Below, one piece after another: positions 1 through 12,831 of a DNA stretch of 64,000 bases. Under the pieces are notes generated by a model. It was not told the origin of the DNA. It did no database searches and saw only the letters and a list, made by a program, of their open reading frames with translations. The stretch spans positions 4,370,937 through 4,434,936 of the forward strand of contig CAMGYJ010000009.1 of assembly GCA_946122785.1 (NCBI GenBank), given 5' to 3'. The stretch's first letter is position 1; each line of letters starts with the position of its first letter. This stretch comes from Linum tenue. Its lineage: Eukaryota > Streptophyta > Magnoliopsida > Malpighiales > Linaceae. The position numbers and the translations under genes are program-made.

Positions 1-9
1 AGAATCATT

Positions 10-515
10 CATTATGAATGATTGTCAATCTCAACTTTTAGAAGAGATTATGTTTGAGGGATTGTTGTCTTACTTTTTGTTTCTTATTCTTTGAGGGGCC
101 ACCAAAATCATTCAATCTCCAAACAATATATTTTTCAAATTCATACATTGAAACAATGCATCTAATTATAATACATACATTGATTAAATACATCAATTTA
201 GAGAATCCTAACGTCCAAACATGCCTAGTCAATATATGAAACGATAAGATTAAGTCGTTTTTTGAGTTCATTTGAGTTAGAATGCATTTTTTTTTTCTGG
301 CCTACCCACAATCACTTAAAATGAATGATTGTCAATCTCTACATAAAGTAGATATTGTTAACAAGGAATTCTCTACCCTACTTTTTCCTCAATCATTATC
401 TTTCCAAACAAGGTATTTTCCTAATACATGCATTGAATCAATACATCAAATAATAATACATGAATTGATTAAATGCATCTATTTGGAGAATCTCAACTTC
501 CAAACATGCCCTAAG
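10..515. repeat. Diverged direct repeat, two units about 300 bp apart
   Basis: The stretch from about 10 to 235 is repeated imperfectly from about 315 to 515 in the same orientation. Shared landmarks are the word aatgaatgattgtcaatct near 15 and 320, the run of ATACAT/TTGATTAAAT words near 170 and 450, and the ending 'ccaaacatgcc'. No long open frame spans it, so the short frames here are not genes. It could be an old tandem duplication or the remains of a larger element cut by the window edge. Confidence 0.6.
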
Positions 516-883
516 TCTTAGACGCGGGGAAATAATACCGTGTTGGGGATTACATCTGTACTGTGAGGTCGACCTGAAGCGTCCACATCGGAATGCTAGG
601 TCGACATGGATCTCTTACAAAGTAGTGGGTTGCATCATTTACAATTTAAATTTTAGCTTTTCAGTCACCTAATATTTGTTGTAATCAAATCATTAAATGT
701 AATCTAGGTCGTATCATTATCTATTTTATACTAAAATATATTAGTGAGTATGAAAGTGTAATTTTCTCTACCTTAACAATTGTGTCTTCCTTTGATCTCT
801 TATGGATCACTATGGGTTATGGCTTTTCACTATCTTCTGGAATTGGTTCGACATACAAAGCCTAGATTTGTCACAAAAAAAAT

Positions 884-1075
884 TTGGCCGGACCCCTTCC
901 CGCCAACATCTCCTATCTCTCTCGTTTCGTCCGCTATATCGACATTGGCACCAACTATTTTCTCGATGACATCCCATCCTCCATTGAATACCTAACCATT
1001 CTTCGTAACCTCCACCTCTATCAAAACCAATTCCACACTAATTCCTCTATTGGAGATTTAAATAGGGAAGATCAA
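884..1075 (+). pseudogene. Relic of an LRR receptor-like kinase (leucine-rich repeat fragment)
   Basis: About 64 codons read as two to three degenerate 24-residue plant leucine-rich repeats: LPANISYLSR, then IDIGTNYFLDDIPSSI, then LRNLHLYQNQF. The spacing and the LYQNQF motif resemble the extracellular repeats of HAESA/HSL-type receptor kinases. There is no signal peptide, transmembrane segment or kinase domain nearby, and stop codons follow directly. I read it as an isolated, decayed exon piece. The exact parent gene cannot be decided. Confidence 0.55.
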
Positions 1076-1078
1076 TAA

Positions 1079-2680
1079 ATTAGGGATGACGTATAAAGAG
1101 TTTGCCCCTTTTTATTTCTCCCGAGTTTGGCAAACTAAACAAGCCGAGTATTTTATGAATCCAAAAGGTAATATAATCTAAAACACACCTGAATGGTTCA
1201 CCTATCTCCAAAATTTTAAGCACAAAGTGTGGTCAAGAACAATTTGAAAGGTGCAATTCTATATTGCATAGCCTTGCTCCGGAATATGAAACATCCCTAT
1301 AATAAGTTGTTTAGAGGAATCACTAGGAATGCGAATGCATTGAGTGTGATGGAGATTGATGTCTCGATAAAATATCTCACAAATTTCCATTGAGTTTGGG
1401 AAGTTTGAGGATATGAAGATTGTGAATATATCAACAATAAGTTACACATCGAGCTCCAAAAATCATCATCTCCTTTCTTCACTAATGGAGATCAATATTA
1501 ACACCAATAACTTCATCAAGCCTTGTTAGTTCTGAACATGAATTTATAACTCGATATCTTTGACATCATAGCCAACAGATTCTTTGGTCAGTAGCCAAAG
1601 AATCTCTATACAAGAGGTGCCAATGGAAAAGATAAAGGTACCACCACAATCAAACTTAGGTAAGGGCAATGATGAGGGATAGAGGATAACTCGAGTTCCC
1701 CCTACATAAACACCAATTTGTAAATGTGGAGAATGAAGGAAGATGAATCAGTATTCACACAGAAACTCTTATGTGGGGATATTAATGATTTTTAGTTTTC
1801 TTATTAGGGAGATGAACGGAGCTATCACAAATTGATAAGAGAAATCGTAGATGATGTTGAAAGTAAAGTTAAGCGACACAGATATGCTTCTTAAAAAATT
1901 TAACATCGTCCAATGTATTTCACCCTATTTCAACAAGTTCATTTGGCATGCTTTCACCGAATTTAAGAAACACAAATGGAAATGGGCAGAGAGAATGTCT
2001 CCTTACCCATATCCATTTTGTATAAGACACAGGTTAAGTTAGAGAGTTTAGATTAAGGAATCGATTAGATTGTATTAACTCAGCGTGGCGTGTTATTGAA
2101 GAAAACAAAACTCAGAGGGTTGAAATTTTCAAAATGATAGTGATTATATCATTAATGTTAAAAAGATTTTCTTACACTTTCCTGATTTTGTCTGGTGCAT
2201 ACCAAACCATTTCATGCCCCCTACTTTCTTCATGGTGATCTCTATGAGGAAGTTTATATGGAAATTCATCAAGGTTTTTCCCGTCCTTATGAAGATGAAT
2301 TCGTATTCATTAGAAGGTGAACAAATATTCTTATAAAGATGAAGCGTATTCATCCTCAATATTCTTTTGAAGATGCATATTGAAGATGATGAATATGTAC
2401 CAACTAATATTCGATGACGTAAAAGTAATATTCATGAAATTTAACAAGTAATATGGTCATTAGGGCTAACTAGTATTCATGCAAGCGATATTCATGTTTC
2501 TGTTCCTCCACCAGGGATATTCAGGATAAAACGACCAAGTATTCATGCAAGCGCAGAACACCATGCAAGAAACCCTAAAACATAATAAATGCAAGCACCA
2601 TAAATGTAAACCCTAACACATTCAATGCTGATCAACAACCAAAACATATATAAGTCTAAATGGATCTGATATGTTTTTTT
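1079..2680. other. Intergenic, no supported gene
   Basis: Only short frames occur here. Around 2270-2560 the sequence repeats short 'gaagatg..tattcat' words, a low-complexity pattern. Weak retroelement-like composition near 1130-1500 is too decayed to assign. Confidence 0.6.
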
Positions 2681-2685
2681 GGTCT

Positions 2686-3204
2686 TCACATACCCCCTTC
2701 TATTTCATCAACTGCGGCCATCCACTCTTCCGAGCCCCACAAATCATCAGATGAACCATCCGCTTTGAGGATGGTATCAGCAAGGTCCTCATCTTCTGGT
2801 CTGTCTCCTTCGACATAACCTTTATTGTTTTCAGTCGACAGATCTTCAAGGTGGACCTCCTCTTTTGGTGCGACATCTCCTTCCACATCATCCCCCATCT
2901 TCGACACACTATCTTCCCTTCTTTGCATCTCCTTCTTCTCTTCGAAAGACCGATCTTGCATCAGACCGCCCCTTCTTGCGTTTTTCTCTGGATGCTCGTC
3001 TTCAATGGCAGCAAGGCGGACGAAGAGAAGAGATGAGGAGGAAGAAGAAGAGAGTTGTGAGATTGAGAGAGATAGGTTGGTTGGTAGGTGGGTGGAATTA
3101 ATGAAAGGGTTTTTTGACCCAGACCCAAAAATTGGCCCAGACCCCACCCATCTCTCACTCCTCGGCCCCACCACTACCTTCAGCCCGGCTTCCCCACAGC
3201 TCAA
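2686..3204 (-). CDS. Hypothetical acidic protein, possibly a gene fragment
   Basis: This is a 172-codon frame on the minus strand. The N-terminal half is basic, Ser-rich and low in complexity. The C-terminal half, after the second Met (near codon 104), is strongly acidic and ends in WMAAVDEIEGGM. I recognise no domain. The composition (Glu/Asp-rich, no membrane segment) fits a disordered nuclear or cytosolic protein or the last exon of a longer gene. No convincing splice partner was found upstream. Overlapping frames on the other strand are of similar length, which lowers confidence. Confidence 0.3.
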   Translation of the reverse strand: MSCGEAGLKVVVGPRSERWVGSGPIFGSGSKNPFINSTHLPTNLSLSISQLSSSSSSSLLFVRLAAIEDEHPEKNARRGGLMQDRSFEEKKEMQRREDSVSKMGDDVEGDVAPKEEVHLEDLSTENNKGYVEGDRPEDEDLADTILKADGSSDDLWGSEEWMAAVDEIEGGM

Positions 3205-3447
3205 GAACGGCTCGTCCCCTTCCCCGACCCGTGTCCCAGCCGCTCAATCCTAACCCTCCGTTGCTGGCTTGGGCGACGTGGCCCTCCCCCTGGCTTGTGA
3301 GTTGGTGCACACAGATTTCTGTGTGTGTACCATAGCGAAATTGGACGTGGAGCTATTTTCTTTTTTTTTTTTCACTGGTTGGGATGATTTGTTATTTATT
3401 TGATGATTTCCAATTTTCCATTTATTCCGAATATCAAAATGGTCATA

Positions 3448-4222
3448 GGGTCAGTAACCAATGGTTAGTGAACTATGAGTAACTAAATCTGGACCTTTAA
3501 ATCTAAGTGGTCCCAGAAAATCCAAATCTAAGAGTTGTCAATTAAAGGTTTTTTATTTTCCTATCTTCATTTTAACTCGAATTTCAATTTTTTTTGCACA
3601 CATGGAACGAGTTCGTTGTGCTCTACAAAATGAGATCAATTTTCAATATATTTCGAGAAACTTTTTTTACCAACTACATACCATATGGTAACTTTTTTGT
3701 TTTTAAGTCATTTTTGAAAACGTTTGCTCAGAAAGAACGAGTTCATCATGATCTATTGGATCTACAAATTTCTGGGTGAAAAAAATACTGGACCAAAAAT
3801 TACCATACTTTACCACTATGGTATATGGGTGGTAACTTGTGGTAAACAATGATGAAAGTCGTAAATGACATTTAATATACTTCTACTATCATGTATTCAA
3901 CCTTCTTACCATATTGGTATGTTCATACCATAATGGTACGCTTTCTTACTATATGGTATTAAATACGAGTATACCATATGATAATGACTGGTAAAAAATT
4001 ATTCAATTTTTTTTGTACTAAAAATATATCAAATTGGATATCATATTAAAGAGCACATTTAATCTGATTTATCTCTGCAAAAAAATTTAAATTTCGACTT
4101 AAAACGGGAGAGAAATTGTCCGTTAAAGATTAAAGAGGAAAAGATAAAACGTTTTCCAGGAGAGAGAGGGATAGTGATGTCATGCTCATATGGACGGGTT
4201 ACTCAAGGTTACTAACCTGATC
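3448..4222 (+). mobile_element. Dispersed TIR element ('GTAACC family'), copy 1
   Basis: This copy is about 775 bp with imperfect terminal inverted repeats: the left end gggtcagtaacc..ggttag..gagtaac mirrors the right end gttactcaaggttactaacc. It has no coding capacity. Inside are the landmarks 'ggaacgagttcgttgtgctctac', split over two similar copies near 3605 and 3735, and many ACCATATGGTA-like words. Related copies lie at 13497-13915, 37925-38659 (inverted) and 50272-51780. It looks like a non-autonomous DNA transposon. The superfamily is unclear because no clean target duplication was found. Confidence 0.65.
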
Positions 4223-5396
4223 TGTTCCCGTGAGAAAGGGACATAAGAGGAATTAAGAGACCGAAACGGCACTCTCTTGGCCTTCCTGCCAGGATTAAAA
4301 CGCCTATTTTGGTTTTACATCCATCAACAATCTTTTTCTGTCAATCACGTATTCACATTCATGGAACATTTATGTTATAGTCATCATCCAATATCTCTGT
4401 TACAAAACCTTCTTTCACTGTGATAAAAGTGGGTAAGAAATTGGATAGTAGTGACAAGAAGTTTTAGATTGTTTTTTTGTACTTGAATATCGTTGTCACT
4501 GTAAAAAAAAAACATCGATCAAACTAGTTGTCTTTATTTACATACTATATTAACCATGCAGGTTCTTATGCCGATTGAGGTTCATATGTGGTATTTGATT
4601 GTGCACACTATGTTTAACAAGTTGATGATCATGATGACCGAGATTGCTGAACAAAGGGTGCCTAGATATACTACTAGCGACTCATTTTCTACTATCTGAA
4701 TATCCGATACACAATTTTTTTATAAAATGGATCGCCCTAAAGTAGCTAACCAAGCTTAGGCCGACGTTAGACCAAAGAATCAATTTCTACAACTTCAGAT
4801 TTTCACACAAAAAAAGTACAATTAGCTATGATCAATTGAATGCTGTTACGTCAAACACTCATTAGAATGGCTAAAATGAGAAAGCTCAGGAGTCGGGAAT
4901 CAACCCCGAAACAAAAAGCTGACCTAGAATCACTACTAGAACTAGAAGCAAGACTTATATATTTGTGAGCTAGGACCTGAATGATCAAAATGAGAAAGTT
5001 AAGGATCGAAAGCAGCACAAAAAACTTACCTAGCATCACAGGAAGCAAAGACTTTATAGCAATAGTTACGGTGGTTGACAAATTGCTGGTTATCAACAAA
5101 CAAATTGAGTTTATAGGGATTCACTTCCTACATCATTTAGCTTTAGTACATATGAAAACTTACCGAAAGGGTAAGTTTAAAAACACTTTACAATATCCTC
5201 TCTCACCATTTGTGCTCCAAATATTCTCAAAGCCTGTGAAGAAAACCCTTAACATCCAAATAGAAGAGGCTCTCTTCTCCCTCTCCCTCTCTTCTTTTTC
5301 CATTTGGCTTCCAAACAGAATCATTAAATGGAATGAATTTCTGACTTACCAAATGTGAGCAAGTATTTTTTCGAATGCACAAATGCATACTCGGAA
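4223..5396. other. Intergenic and 3' flank of the ARF-GAP gene
   Basis: There is no supported coding region. Short frames at 4851-5358 do not resemble a known family and overlap on both strands. The part nearest 5397 probably includes the 3' UTR of the ARF-GAP gene, which is transcribed leftward. Confidence 0.55.
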
Positions 5397-8300
5397 TCAC
5401 AGAATTCGGTCTTGAAGATCGGTCATCAATGAAGATGCCAAGGAACTGAGCTTCTTGCTGGTCTCTCCTGCAATGTTCTTGAGGTTGGAGATATCTTGTT
5501 GTGCCTAAAACAATGGTTCGTTCAGACAAGATTCGTAAGTTTTCACCAATTTGAAGAACTGAAGCCTAGCAACAAGAACAAATCATTTTAGACAGCAATT
5601 ACCTGGAAAGACAGCCGGTTGATAAGCTCGCCAGCAGCAAGATCGATGGTTGAGTTGTCATCATCATGGCCGAAAAGTTCTGCACTTGAGATAGCAGCTG
5701 AACCCTGGAGATGAAGTTTAAAACTCATTTTAGTATACTTCAGCGAGGATATTTAAGCTCAAATAAGCGCATTCTAGTACAAGGTTGATCAGAAGTGCCA
5801 GCATGAAACTCAGGTATATCTATGGTCCAACAGAGGTACTTGGGCAAACAGGTCTCGAGTTCTGAATCTATTCGTGAAACAAAATTATATGACTAATCCA
5901 TGTTTGCACTTGTTTGTTTTACTTTGACTTCAATATTAACAAAAAGTCTTCCTTCCTCATAAAAATGAAATAGAATCTCTTCCCAAGGGATGCTGATCGA
6001 AGAGAATTTACACATAATGTGAGTTTATATATACTTCTCAATTAGATTCAAGATATATACATATTGCAATTAGTGATTTTGTATGAGCTAAATCAACCAG
6101 ACATACCGAGAATTTTTGCAAAGAAGTTTGAGCATCAAGATCGGTTGACTTGCTCCGATTGCCGAAATATTGGGCCGATGAAATTGATTTGGCATTTGAG
6201 AATTTCTTCCTTGCTTCATCAGTCTCTTGGACCTGATAACAGCAAAATATGATTTTATGCAGAGCAGAAGGTCAGGCAGATAGTTCATTCATAAAATCAT
6301 GTAATGGCTGAGCTGAAACATCTGACAAGATAATTGGAAGTATATTTCTTAAAACATATGACACCTGAAGAACCAAGTCTAAATGTTGATGAAATCAGAA
6401 ATAACATATCCAGCTTAGATTAAACATCGATCTCCCATAGACAAGGATTACCAGCAAATCATGCTTAGAAAAACAGATGATCAGAAATTTAAGTAAGATC
6501 ATTGGAAAAGGCATGTGTGTTTGTTTGGGCTATAACTCTGAGTGGGGATGTCTTTAAGTGGGAGAAAAACGAGGTGACATTCATACTTTTTTTGATTCCC
6601 TAGTCAATGTTTGATGACGTAGCATACTGGGAAGTGGGAAGATTCTGCATCACTGGGGTTTTATGAGCACGCAACAATGACAATAAACAGAATTTGAGAT
6701 TCCTAGGCAGGTAATCTAGGAGTTCCTAAACACTGACAACAAACAGAAATTTGAGATTCCATGCTATAGATTACCACTGGTAGTAACTATATGGTCATTC
6801 TAATACTCCAACGGAGACTACGTCTAACAAGACAACTGAGGCCTAAACAACGTTCCCCAACCATACACACAAATATGGTAACAGCTAGACAAAAAGTCTC
6901 AAAGGCCGAACCGTCTAGATTGAATATGATACCCTTCACGATCTAATAGAGCTAAAGTAATATTCGGAATCTAAACTTTTAGGTTGCGTCAAGCAGGTAA
7001 CAGCTGTGTAAACAAGTGAGCAATCCACATGATGTATTGAGAGATGACATAAACCTAGTTCCATAACTTCATCATTGTATAATAGTGTACAATCACTACT
7101 TACTTGCACTCTTGAAGAATTCGAGGTTCCCTTTTTCGAGAAACCATTATCCATTCCAAAGTCATCAAAGAAATTTGATGACTTTGGTGCGGATACATGG
7201 CTAATCCCCTTTGATCCTGAAAGCATATCCACAGGCTGCACATCGCCCGCATACTCGAAACGTGAAGTAAAAGCAGTACCCCCAGATTTCAGGGTGCTAT
7301 TCGAAGAAGATGGAGCGGGAACTGGTGCTTCTTCAGGCTTCTGATCATACAGACTTTCATTTGACTGCATTCAGAAAACGATTAACTACTATTGGAAAAG
7401 ATCTAGCTAATAAGTAATAAGCGAACCAAAATGAATTCGATTAATTCTCACAGCATTAGGCAAATTTATGAACTAAACCATAAAGGTAAAAGGAGGGGCA
7501 AAAAGAAAGAGAAGATATTCACCTTTGCTGTGAGTTTTTTAGCACCGAGACCCCCAGACTTCCCAGTTTTCCTCGCCCCAAGAGGCCTCTTGACAGTAGA
7601 AGTGGTAACTACAGCAGGGACCTTTGAAGGAGGGGCTGAAGAAGGAGCTACCACAGGTATTTCCTGCTTTTCCATTGAAGTTCCGTTGGAAGATTCAATT
7701 TTAGGAACCGACAATCCATTAATCCCTTGAGCTGACTGAGAAGCAACAGGTGAGGATGGCAGGCCTGCATCTTCTGCCATACTTTTTGCAACCTCCTTTG
7801 ACAAAATTTGCCTATATAACTCTGCAGCTCTAGATGTATACTTGGCCTCGCCACCATCAGACCAGCCATGTTGCTTAAAGAACACCTGTGCCCGATTGTT
7901 ACCACCAAAAGCCATCACTCTCAATTGCTCTGGAGACCACGAGTCTAATGTTGTAGACCTACCAAATAAAATAAATAGTGTGTTACACCTGCAACTTCTA
8001 TGGATGTAAAGGACACCAGATACTTTATCAAAACTAGCCAAATAACTTCTCCTTCATTAGAGCAAGAGCTACCTTTGAAGATCAATGAGCTACAAAAAGG
8101 AATCAAAAGAACCACCAGAATGTCCTTTAATGAAATGCCCCAGTCTTGGTATGTCAAATATTCTATGGGCCAGGACTCACTGACAACATATGATAAACAA
8201 GTTTATGAGAAAACAGATATCAGAGATGGCTGGACCATGCCTAGAATCTACATTTGGTGAGTCTGTATCGGTATAAAGGGAACATCGTCCACACGTTTCA

Positions 8301-8753
8301 TTTTACTTCCCAAAACTGACCTACATTAACAAATTCTTCTCCACATAACACCCCAACCAACTAATCCATAACTGACATAAACCATAAGGGCAAATTAACA
8401 GGACATCCAATGCATGATATTACCTGACAAAAGTCAGATGCACACCAAGGCTACGATGAACTGCAGAACAATCAATGCACAGGAAGATTCCATACGTTAC
8501 AGATGCCCATGTAGGATTCTTCGCATTACAATCAAAGCACATCTGCACGAAGGAATCATATTAAGAAAAAAAGAATGGCAAAACAGGAGATCCGATATTG
8601 AAAAGCTGGTGATGGCAGCACCATTACCGATCCACGATCAAACAACAAAGAACCATCAAGCAATTGCATAGGGAAACGTACTTTGTTCTCAGGTTTCGCT
8701 TTGAGTTTCTTGAACACAGCGTTCTTGTCAGTGTAGCTATCGCTGGATGCCAT
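5397..8753 (-). CDS. AGD8: ARF GTPase-activating protein, AGD8/AGD9 type
   Basis: ARF-GAPs stimulate GTP hydrolysis by ARF GTPases during vesicle coat cycling at Golgi membranes. Seven coding exons fit GT-AG rules: 8753-8682, 8542-8424, 7958-7523, 7364-7104, 6232-6107, 5704-5603 and 5504-5397, giving 1224 nt or 407 residues, close to the usual size. The start is the ATG at 8753 ([17 protein letters not shown]); codons before it are not needed. Exon 2 carries the zinc finger C-x2-C-x16-C-x2-C ([11 protein letters not shown] then CIDC) followed by [13 protein letters not shown], which contains the catalytic arginine region. The rest is Ser/Pro-rich. Near the end are two motifs resembling the ARFGAP2/3 tail (SSAQYFG and SSAELFG), then a polar tail ending LQDRIL. 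All features of an active family member are present. AGD8 and AGD9 cannot be separated by eye. Confidence 0.9.
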
Positions 8754-9545
8754 GATCACTCCTTCCTTTCACAAAACAAGACCAGAAGCCAATAATGTCA
8801 ATGCAAATAAAAAAAACTTCTTATGCAAGCAACCATAGATCTACTTCTAGTTCTACACAGAGGTTCCAAAAAAATAAGCATTTCCTCAATCGAATCTGTC
8901 AACATCCTCAAATCTGTTATACTGCCACTGGCCATTCACAACAAAATCAAAAGCCATTAAAATTGAAGATTATACACATTCACAACCAATAAATTCCCCT
9001 CTTCCATTCACATTCCATCCAATACGTTGAAATTCAGCTCAGAATACCTAGAATCTCAGATGCGTCGGCGGAATAGGCGGGAAATGAAGCGGTTACAGAT
9101 CCAGATCAGCTACGGCGCTCGGGCGGCGACGAGGATGTCTTCTCCGATCTCCCACTGGCGTTCCCCTTTCTCCTGCGAAATTCACTTTCCTCGTTCGATC
9201 TGAAAGATTACAGACAGTGCAGGAGAAAAGGCCGACAGGCGAAAATGTGAAACAGGTACCGTCGGCGGATCTAAAATCGGTAATGCCGGACGGGACGACG
9301 GTAGATCTCGAGTGTGGGGGGAATTCGGTTGCAACGAAAAATGTCGGTATCAAAAGCCTCCGAAGTCCCTCTTCTGGATTCTCTGATAGCGTAAAGCCGG
9401 CAACGGAGGCGCGCAGCAGCTTTCGCGGGAGAAAGAGCGGAGACGGCAAATGCAACTGGGAGAAAGCCGGAGCCCCGATTTCTCTCTGCCTCCCACCTTT
9501 CGATTTTGAAGCTGGACCAGGAATCGGAGGGGAGCTTCTCTCTGT
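8754..9545 (-). promoter_or_regulatory. Probable 5' UTR and promoter of the ARF-GAP gene
   Basis: From about 9060 to 9540 the sequence is clearly GC-richer than its surroundings, with many CG dinucleotides, directly upstream of the ATG at 8753. This is typical of a plant transcription start region, possibly with a 5' UTR intron. A 144-codon plus-strand frame (9217-9651) is a by-product of this composition and has no recognisable domain. No exact start site can be given. Confidence 0.4.
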
Positions 9546-9730
9546 TCTTTTCCCTTTTATAACTTTTTTTTATTATTATTTTTCCTGGAGTTCCTTGAAC
9601 CGTTTTCGTGATATATATTTTCGTTTCCCCCTTTTCTGCTGCTTAAAGTAACGTTTTTGTTCTCGTTTCAGTTTCATGCAACCGAAACGAAAAGGACCCG
9701 CCGGGTTGGACGACCGGGTCAATCTAACAC

Positions 9731-10186
9731 TCAGGTTGTCAACCGGCGGGTCGACCCCATTTTGACCCTGATTCGATGAGAAAAACGGGTCGCACATACC
9801 CACTGGGTCGACCGTTACAAGGTATCATGTTGGAGGTCAAATTGTGTAATTTTTTTCTTTGGTTTGCGAAATGCGTCTATTTTCCGATTTTTCTTTTCGC
9901 CTAACTCAATCTTTGGAATCTTTAGTCGAACATTTGAATATTGATGTTATATAAGTGTGTGTGAATTTTCGCTATATGTTGGATCTAAGTACGATATGTT
10001 ACTCTAGTGTAATGTTATATGTTATTACTCATATGTTAGATGAGATTTTATATAATTTATCAGGATAAGTATACTATAATGACTCTTTTCATATTTCCAG
10101 GCTGAAACGGGCTAAAACGGGTGACCCATTAACCCCTGGCTCACTAGCTCGACCGGGTCCGGGTCAACCTGCGGGTTGACAACCTT
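9731..10186. mobile_element. MITE with ggttgtcaacc ends
   Basis: The left end aggttgtcaaccggcgggtc and the right end gcgggttgacaacctt are inverted repeats of one another, with further CGGGTC/GACCCG words inside both ends. The element is about 450 bp and has no coding capacity. A target duplication is not clear (only CTC on both sides), so the superfamily is not assigned. Confidence 0.6.
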
Positions 10187-11142
10187 GCTCAGCACAGTCG
10201 TTCGTTGCACAAGACAAGAGGACAAGGTAATATATACTATACTGGTTAACTGACATGGTTGGTTAACAAAGTCTCTAACCACACCGAACTACATACACCA
10301 AGTTGAGAATTTTAACCAAAATTTACCGGTTAAAATAAGTGAACATTATTCAACCCGAAATGCCCACAAAACCACTTGACCAAAGTCTCTAAGCAACAGG
10401 GAAAAAGAGGAAGATGGGAACTCCAAATAGCAGCAACTGGAAGAAAGCTAAGAAACCCAGATAGGAAGCTTGTGGTTCTTGATTGCACAATCAAAGAGTT
10501 CTACTTCACTCTCAAGTCTCCAAACGAGGGACCAACTTGTTGAACGCTTCATTTTTTTTGTAGTGTATATAATTTTCATCTAGTTGGTGAACGTAGGGCT
10601 TTGATCATTTTGCTTCCAATATAACCTTTTTTTACGTCTTTCATTGCTCTCCTTCAGTGATTTGGGACTACTGATGGTTGCATTGTACATATGGAGTGCT
10701 TATTGGATTGCGATCAGAGGATAGTAGTTGATCCAATTGGCACAAGAATCATAAGACGTGCGCGAATGGGAAACAAAATAAGAAGAAATCTTATTTCCTT
10801 ACAGAATAAGTTAAAAGGTGGGAGCTATACAACGGTTTACATGATTGAAGTTTAACAATGTCCACTTCCACCTCCCTTTCCTCTCCCGCCTTCCCTCCGA
10901 ACACCCTTCTCCCCCATCAGACTTTACAAAAGCACTCAAATTTACACATTCCAACATCACGAACAGTCGGCCCATCCATCTCAGCTTTTATCTAACAGCA
11001 TCAGCTGTACATTTTTTGCCCCCTTCCGCCTTTTCCTTCTAGTGCTGGTCTGTACGTACAGAAACCATGCCCTTTACCTTGAAAGCACCTTTCGTGTTCT
11101 TCCACAGGCAGACGACACTCACCATCATGTCGTCGTCATCTG
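10187..11142. other. Intergenic, no supported gene
   Basis: There is no domain-bearing frame. The last 150 bp or so probably include the 3' UTR of the leftward membrane-protein gene that ends at 11143. Confidence 0.55.
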
Positions 11143-12831
11143 CTATTCGATCGCAGCATTAGCGGCTTTCTTCTTCTGTTCGTTGCCGCCCATCAGCGTG
11201 GGGGTGATGGAAACGACCCCAATGAGGAACATAGCTGCAATGGAGTTGAAGTCGTATAGATCCGTCACTGACTGCAGCTCTGCCAGAGCTATTCCTGCCT
11301 GTGCACGATACAACCACAGAAACAATGTCACCTCACTACATGCCCTGAAAGTTGCACATTGTGCCAATTACTACATAAACGGTCGACAACCAACTGGTAA
11401 CTGAATTCTGAATTTCATCTAACTTATCATCAAATAGAATAACTAATATAACAAACACTCGAATTGTACACACTAGACCATCAGTTTCCAAGCTTATAAC
11501 TTATTTGTTAGTGACCCCAAAGTTTAGTGGCGCGTAGGTAAAGCGAAATTAGGAAGAGAGTTACCTTGACAGTGATATAAGCGGCGGGGATGAGCCCAAT
11601 GACGGTCGCCAGGAAGAAGATGTGGTAAGGCACATCTACAATAGGCGATGCCACATTGATGAATGTGTTTGGCAATGTAGGAGTCAGTCTCAAGAACAGC
11701 ATGTAGTTCAACAATCTCTCCCTTCGACGTGCCACCTGCCAAGAAAATCAACAAAAGAAGAAGAAAAAAACAGTCATGCCACAACTTATAAAAGATTTTG
11801 ATAGTCAACTGCAGCTACGGTTAATAGAGATTTGATTTTCCTCACCTGCTCTTGGAAGAACACGAGCTTGTCAGGCCAGAGAGTGAAGACCAGAGGGCGG
11901 CCAACGATCTTTGACAGGAAGAAGCAAGAGGAAGCTCCAGCAGTGGCAGTGAACACCACCAGAGCTACACCTTTGAAAACCCCAAAGAGGGCTCCGGCCA
12001 GCAACGACATGAACACAGTCCCCGGGATCATAAACGTCTGCATGAAGACATAGACCACACAGTAGCCGACTAGAACTTGTGCCGTGTAATCACTGGTGTA
12101 AGTCTCGAGGTGATCCCTGCCACCAAACCAAAGGCAGACATTTTAACATGTCAAACAAGCAGAAAGAGTCAATGACCAAAACACGGATGGCACAATCTGA
12201 GCTGTAAAAGGAAACACGCAATCTCTTCAAGCAGAGCTCGGAAGCTATAGCTTCAACACCATGCTTCAAATCAGAAAGTAACATAAGCAATCTATCAATA
12301 GAATCCTAGTAAAATCAAGAATTTAGAGAGACCAACTGACATAAACACAACATGCAAGCAATGTTGCAACGTTCAAAGTGGCTATATTCACTATGAACAG
12401 CTAAGCTCAGAATTCAGAACAATGATCTTCCCTGCTGCCCCTGATCAATCATTTGAACTACCGCATTCTCGATCTAACAATCTCAATCGACTAATGAAAG
12501 CAAGAAAAACAGCCCTAATCACTCTTGATAAGACAACCCCAGATCTCTCAGTTAGCTTAATCTCACGAAAAGACAACAACTTCCAGCAGAACCCAGATAG
12601 GAGAAAAGTCGCAAACCTGAGGATTTGGAGCTCCCCGAGGTTACGAGGCAGCTTGAGGAAGCTGTAATCGGACGGCGGGAGGGTGAGGTAAACGAGGAGG
12701 AGACCCACCGCGAATCCGAGAATGACGAAGGCGCCAACGGCGGCTTCCCAGAAGCTGAGAGGAAACCCAGATCGAACAACATTATTCACAGTCCCATTCC
12801 CACTATTCGATTGATTTCTCCCGCCCTCCAT
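11143..12831 (-). CDS. VTT/SNARE-associated Golgi family membrane protein (TVP38/TMEM64/TMEM41-like)
   Basis: Four exons fit splice rules: 12831-12617, 12116-11846, 11735-11565 and 11298-11143. Together they give 813 nt, 270 residues, about the length of Arabidopsis At1g03260-type proteins. The protein begins MEGGRNQSNSG, has a hydrophobic segment near residues 28-50, then the conserved VTT core: MIPGTVFMSLLAGALFG, then GASSCFFLSKIVGRP, then RLTPTLPNTFINVASP, and a last membrane segment (FLIGVVSITPTLMG). The tail is lysine-rich (EQKKKAAN). Family members sit in ER/Golgi membranes; animal TMEM41B and VMP1 are lipid scramblases with roles in autophagosome formation. A lipid-handling role here is inference. 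The start is the only ATG near a GC-rich leader. Confidence 0.88.

Noticed and set aside
2825..3335. Plus-strand frames opposite the acidic minus-strand frame
   Set aside because: Ser/Pro-rich low-complexity shadows. The minus-strand frame is only slightly better and is itself kept at low confidence.
9217..9651. 144-codon plus-strand frame in the ARF-GAP promoter
   Set aside because: It lies in the GC-rich leader of a minus-strand gene, has low-complexity composition and ends in a poly-T-derived hydrophobic stretch with no domain.
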